NCBI GenBank assembly: GCA_044228685.1
Contig: JBGAUL010000005.1
Coordinates: 1 to 64,000 of the forward strand
Length of the DNA: 64,000 bases
Direction: 5' to 3'
From: JBBATK01 sp044228685
GTDB taxonomy: Bacteria > Bacteroidota > Ignavibacteria > Kapaibacteriales > NICIL-2
Each line of letters starts with the position of its first letter. The first letter of the stretch is position 1. A program made the translations under genes and the position numbers. Under the pieces are notes generated by a model. The model did no database searches. It saw only the letters and a program-made list of their open reading frames with translations, and was not told the DNA's origin. Below are positions 63,124 through 64,000 of this stretch, piece after piece.

Positions 63124-64000
63124 TTATCCCTTCATCTCTGTCAGCATTTTGATAAAACGTGCATCATCTCGCAGTGGTGCAAAATCTTCGTCTGCTGCGA
63201 GGTGGGCGTGATCGTTGAAGCCTTTGGCGATTGCGGTGCTGAGTGTTTGGAGGGCTTGGTCGTGTTGTTCTAGGTTCATGTAGAGACAGGCTTTGTCGTA
63301 GTAGGCAAAGACTTCGTTTGGATGAAGGCTGATGCATTCATCGAGTGCATCGAGAGCTGCTTGTAGGTTGTTGGTGGCTCTGGCGACTTGATATTTCTCG
63401 GCCCAGGATTGTGGATGAGCTAGGATCTGCATTTCTTCATCGCTAAGAGTGAGCGAGGCTGCTTGAACGTTGGCAAGAATGTTCTCGCGTTTGGTTGATG
63501 CGGGAATTGGAATCACGACCGGTGATCGCTTGAGTAGCCAGGCCATTGCGATTGCGAAAACGGAGTCGTTGCGATTGAGGTGTGAGTGCAGCCATGAGTC
63601 GTAGTCGTGTAGACGACCCAAAGAGCGGTGACCTCCAAGTGGCGCATATGCGAGATAGCTGATGGAGTGTTCGGTGCAGTGATCGAGTACAGCCAATCTA
63701 TCGGGTGTTGTGCTGATGAAGTTGAGTGGATTTTGAACGCTTACTATTTCTACAATGCTCTGTGCCGTTTTGAGTTGTTCGAGTTTAAAGTTTGATACAC
63801 CGATCCAACGGATTTTTCCTTCGGCTTGCAGATCGCGAAGACAGCCAAGACTTTCTTCGAAAGGTGTTTTGGGATCGATGGTGTGGAATTGATAGAGTTC
63901 GATACAATCTGTCTGAAGAGCTTTGAGACTGCGCTCGCAGGCAGCTCGTAAGTGCTCCGGACGTCCGTCAGGAACCCAACGACCGGCTGGACGTGTGAAT
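63124..64000 (-). CDS. Aldo/keto reductase fused to C-terminal TPR segment (5' end beyond window)
   Basis: The frame runs open to the window edge, so the N-terminus is missing. The visible part begins with AKR sequence: ERSLKALQTDCIELYQFHTID (catalytic His region), GKIRWIGVSNF, VSVQNPLNF, and later YLAYAPLGGHRSLGR and VVIPIPASTKRENILANV (NADPH-binding). The last ~100 residues are not AKR: QAALDALDECISLHPNEVFAYYDKACLYMNLEQHDQALQTLS is a TPR unit. NADPH-dependent reduction of a carbonyl compound is expected; the TPR may mediate partner binding. Confidence 0.9.
   Translation of the reverse strand, partial: FTRPAGRWVPDGRPEHLRAACERSLKALQTDCIELYQFHTIDPKTPFEESLGCLRDLQAEGKIRWIGVSNFKLEQLKTAQSIVEIVSVQNPLNFISTTPDRLAVLDHCTEHSISYLAYAPLGGHRSLGRLHDYDSWLHSHLNRNDSVFAIAMAWLLKRSPVVIPIPASTKRENILANVQAASLTLSDEEMQILAHPQSWAEKYQVARATNNLQAALDALDECISLHPNEVFAYYDKACLYMNLEQHDQALQTLSTAIAKGFNDHAHLAADEDFAPLRDDARFIKMLTEMKG

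Overview
This is about 64 kb of a Gram-negative chromosome of moderate GC content. The organism is most likely a member of the FCB superphylum, and I would guess Kapabacteria/Ignavibacteria-like or another deep Bacteroidota relative. The evidence is as follows: about ten secreted proteins end in type IX secretion (T9SS) type-A sorting-like C-terminal domains; there are several outer-membrane beta-barrel proteins (a TonB-receptor-like protein, a BamA-like protein, a porin-like protein); a menaquinone-type UbiE/MenG methyltransferase is present; the ATP synthase genes form a split atpD-atpC unit; and there is a FliW-CsrA pair. The phylum assignment is inference. No rRNA, tRNA, CRISPR array, phage or intact insertion sequence was seen.

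Layout. 0-10.4 kb: ubiE, a lipoprotein plus small secreted protein pair ending at a clear terminator, a DUF2130 coiled-coil protein, a TonB-receptor-like outer-membrane protein, a polytopic membrane protein, a secreted GH5 glycosidase and histidine ammonia-lyase. 10.4-19.8 kb: an IgGFc-binding-like T9SS cargo, an LVIVD-repeat propeller, a porin-like barrel, a palindromic repeat cluster, atpC/atpD and a secreted alpha/beta hydrolase. 19.8-24.0 kb: a tightly coupled four-gene operon made of a DUF350 membrane protein, a glutathionylspermidine-synthase-like ATP-grasp ligase, a small membrane protein with a Gly/Tyr C-terminal tail, and an unknown protein. It resembles the E. coli yjfLMC-type loci and is the best candidate here for a poorly described system. 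24.2-31.8 kb: a secreted cyclophilin, an ECF-like sigma factor overlapping an anti-sigma-like protein that carries a T9SS tail, a lipoprotein, a choice-of-anchor-D T9SS cargo and a BamA-like barrel protein.

32.0-40.3 kb: fliW, csrA, a response regulator, a heptose-1-phosphate adenylyltransferase, a pentapeptide-repeat protein coupled to a GyrI-like protein, a DUF1800/DUF1501 pair and a TPR-LuxR regulator. 40.9-51.1 kb: a large HAF-repeat/cysteine-peptidase-like T9SS cargo, a PHP phosphoesterase, an AT-rich islet with two secreted proteins, ribH and a PorZ-like double-propeller protein. 51.2-64 kb: mostly housekeeping and stress genes (Crp/Fnr regulator, hydrolase, HNH nuclease, APC permease, two DinB-like proteins, OsmC, GNAT, two ABC-2 permeases, a small barrel protein, VOC protein, WYL regulator) and an aldo/keto reductase-TPR fusion cut by the right edge. 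Palindromic repeats occupy three intergenic gaps (16.36-16.61, 60.01-60.70 and 62.88-63.05 kb).

Most genes stand alone or in short operons. The common theme is the cell envelope: secreted cargo, outer-membrane barrels, and regulators that probably act on envelope or surface functions. Start codons were moved inward wherever the longest frame began with an unsupported TTG or GTG.
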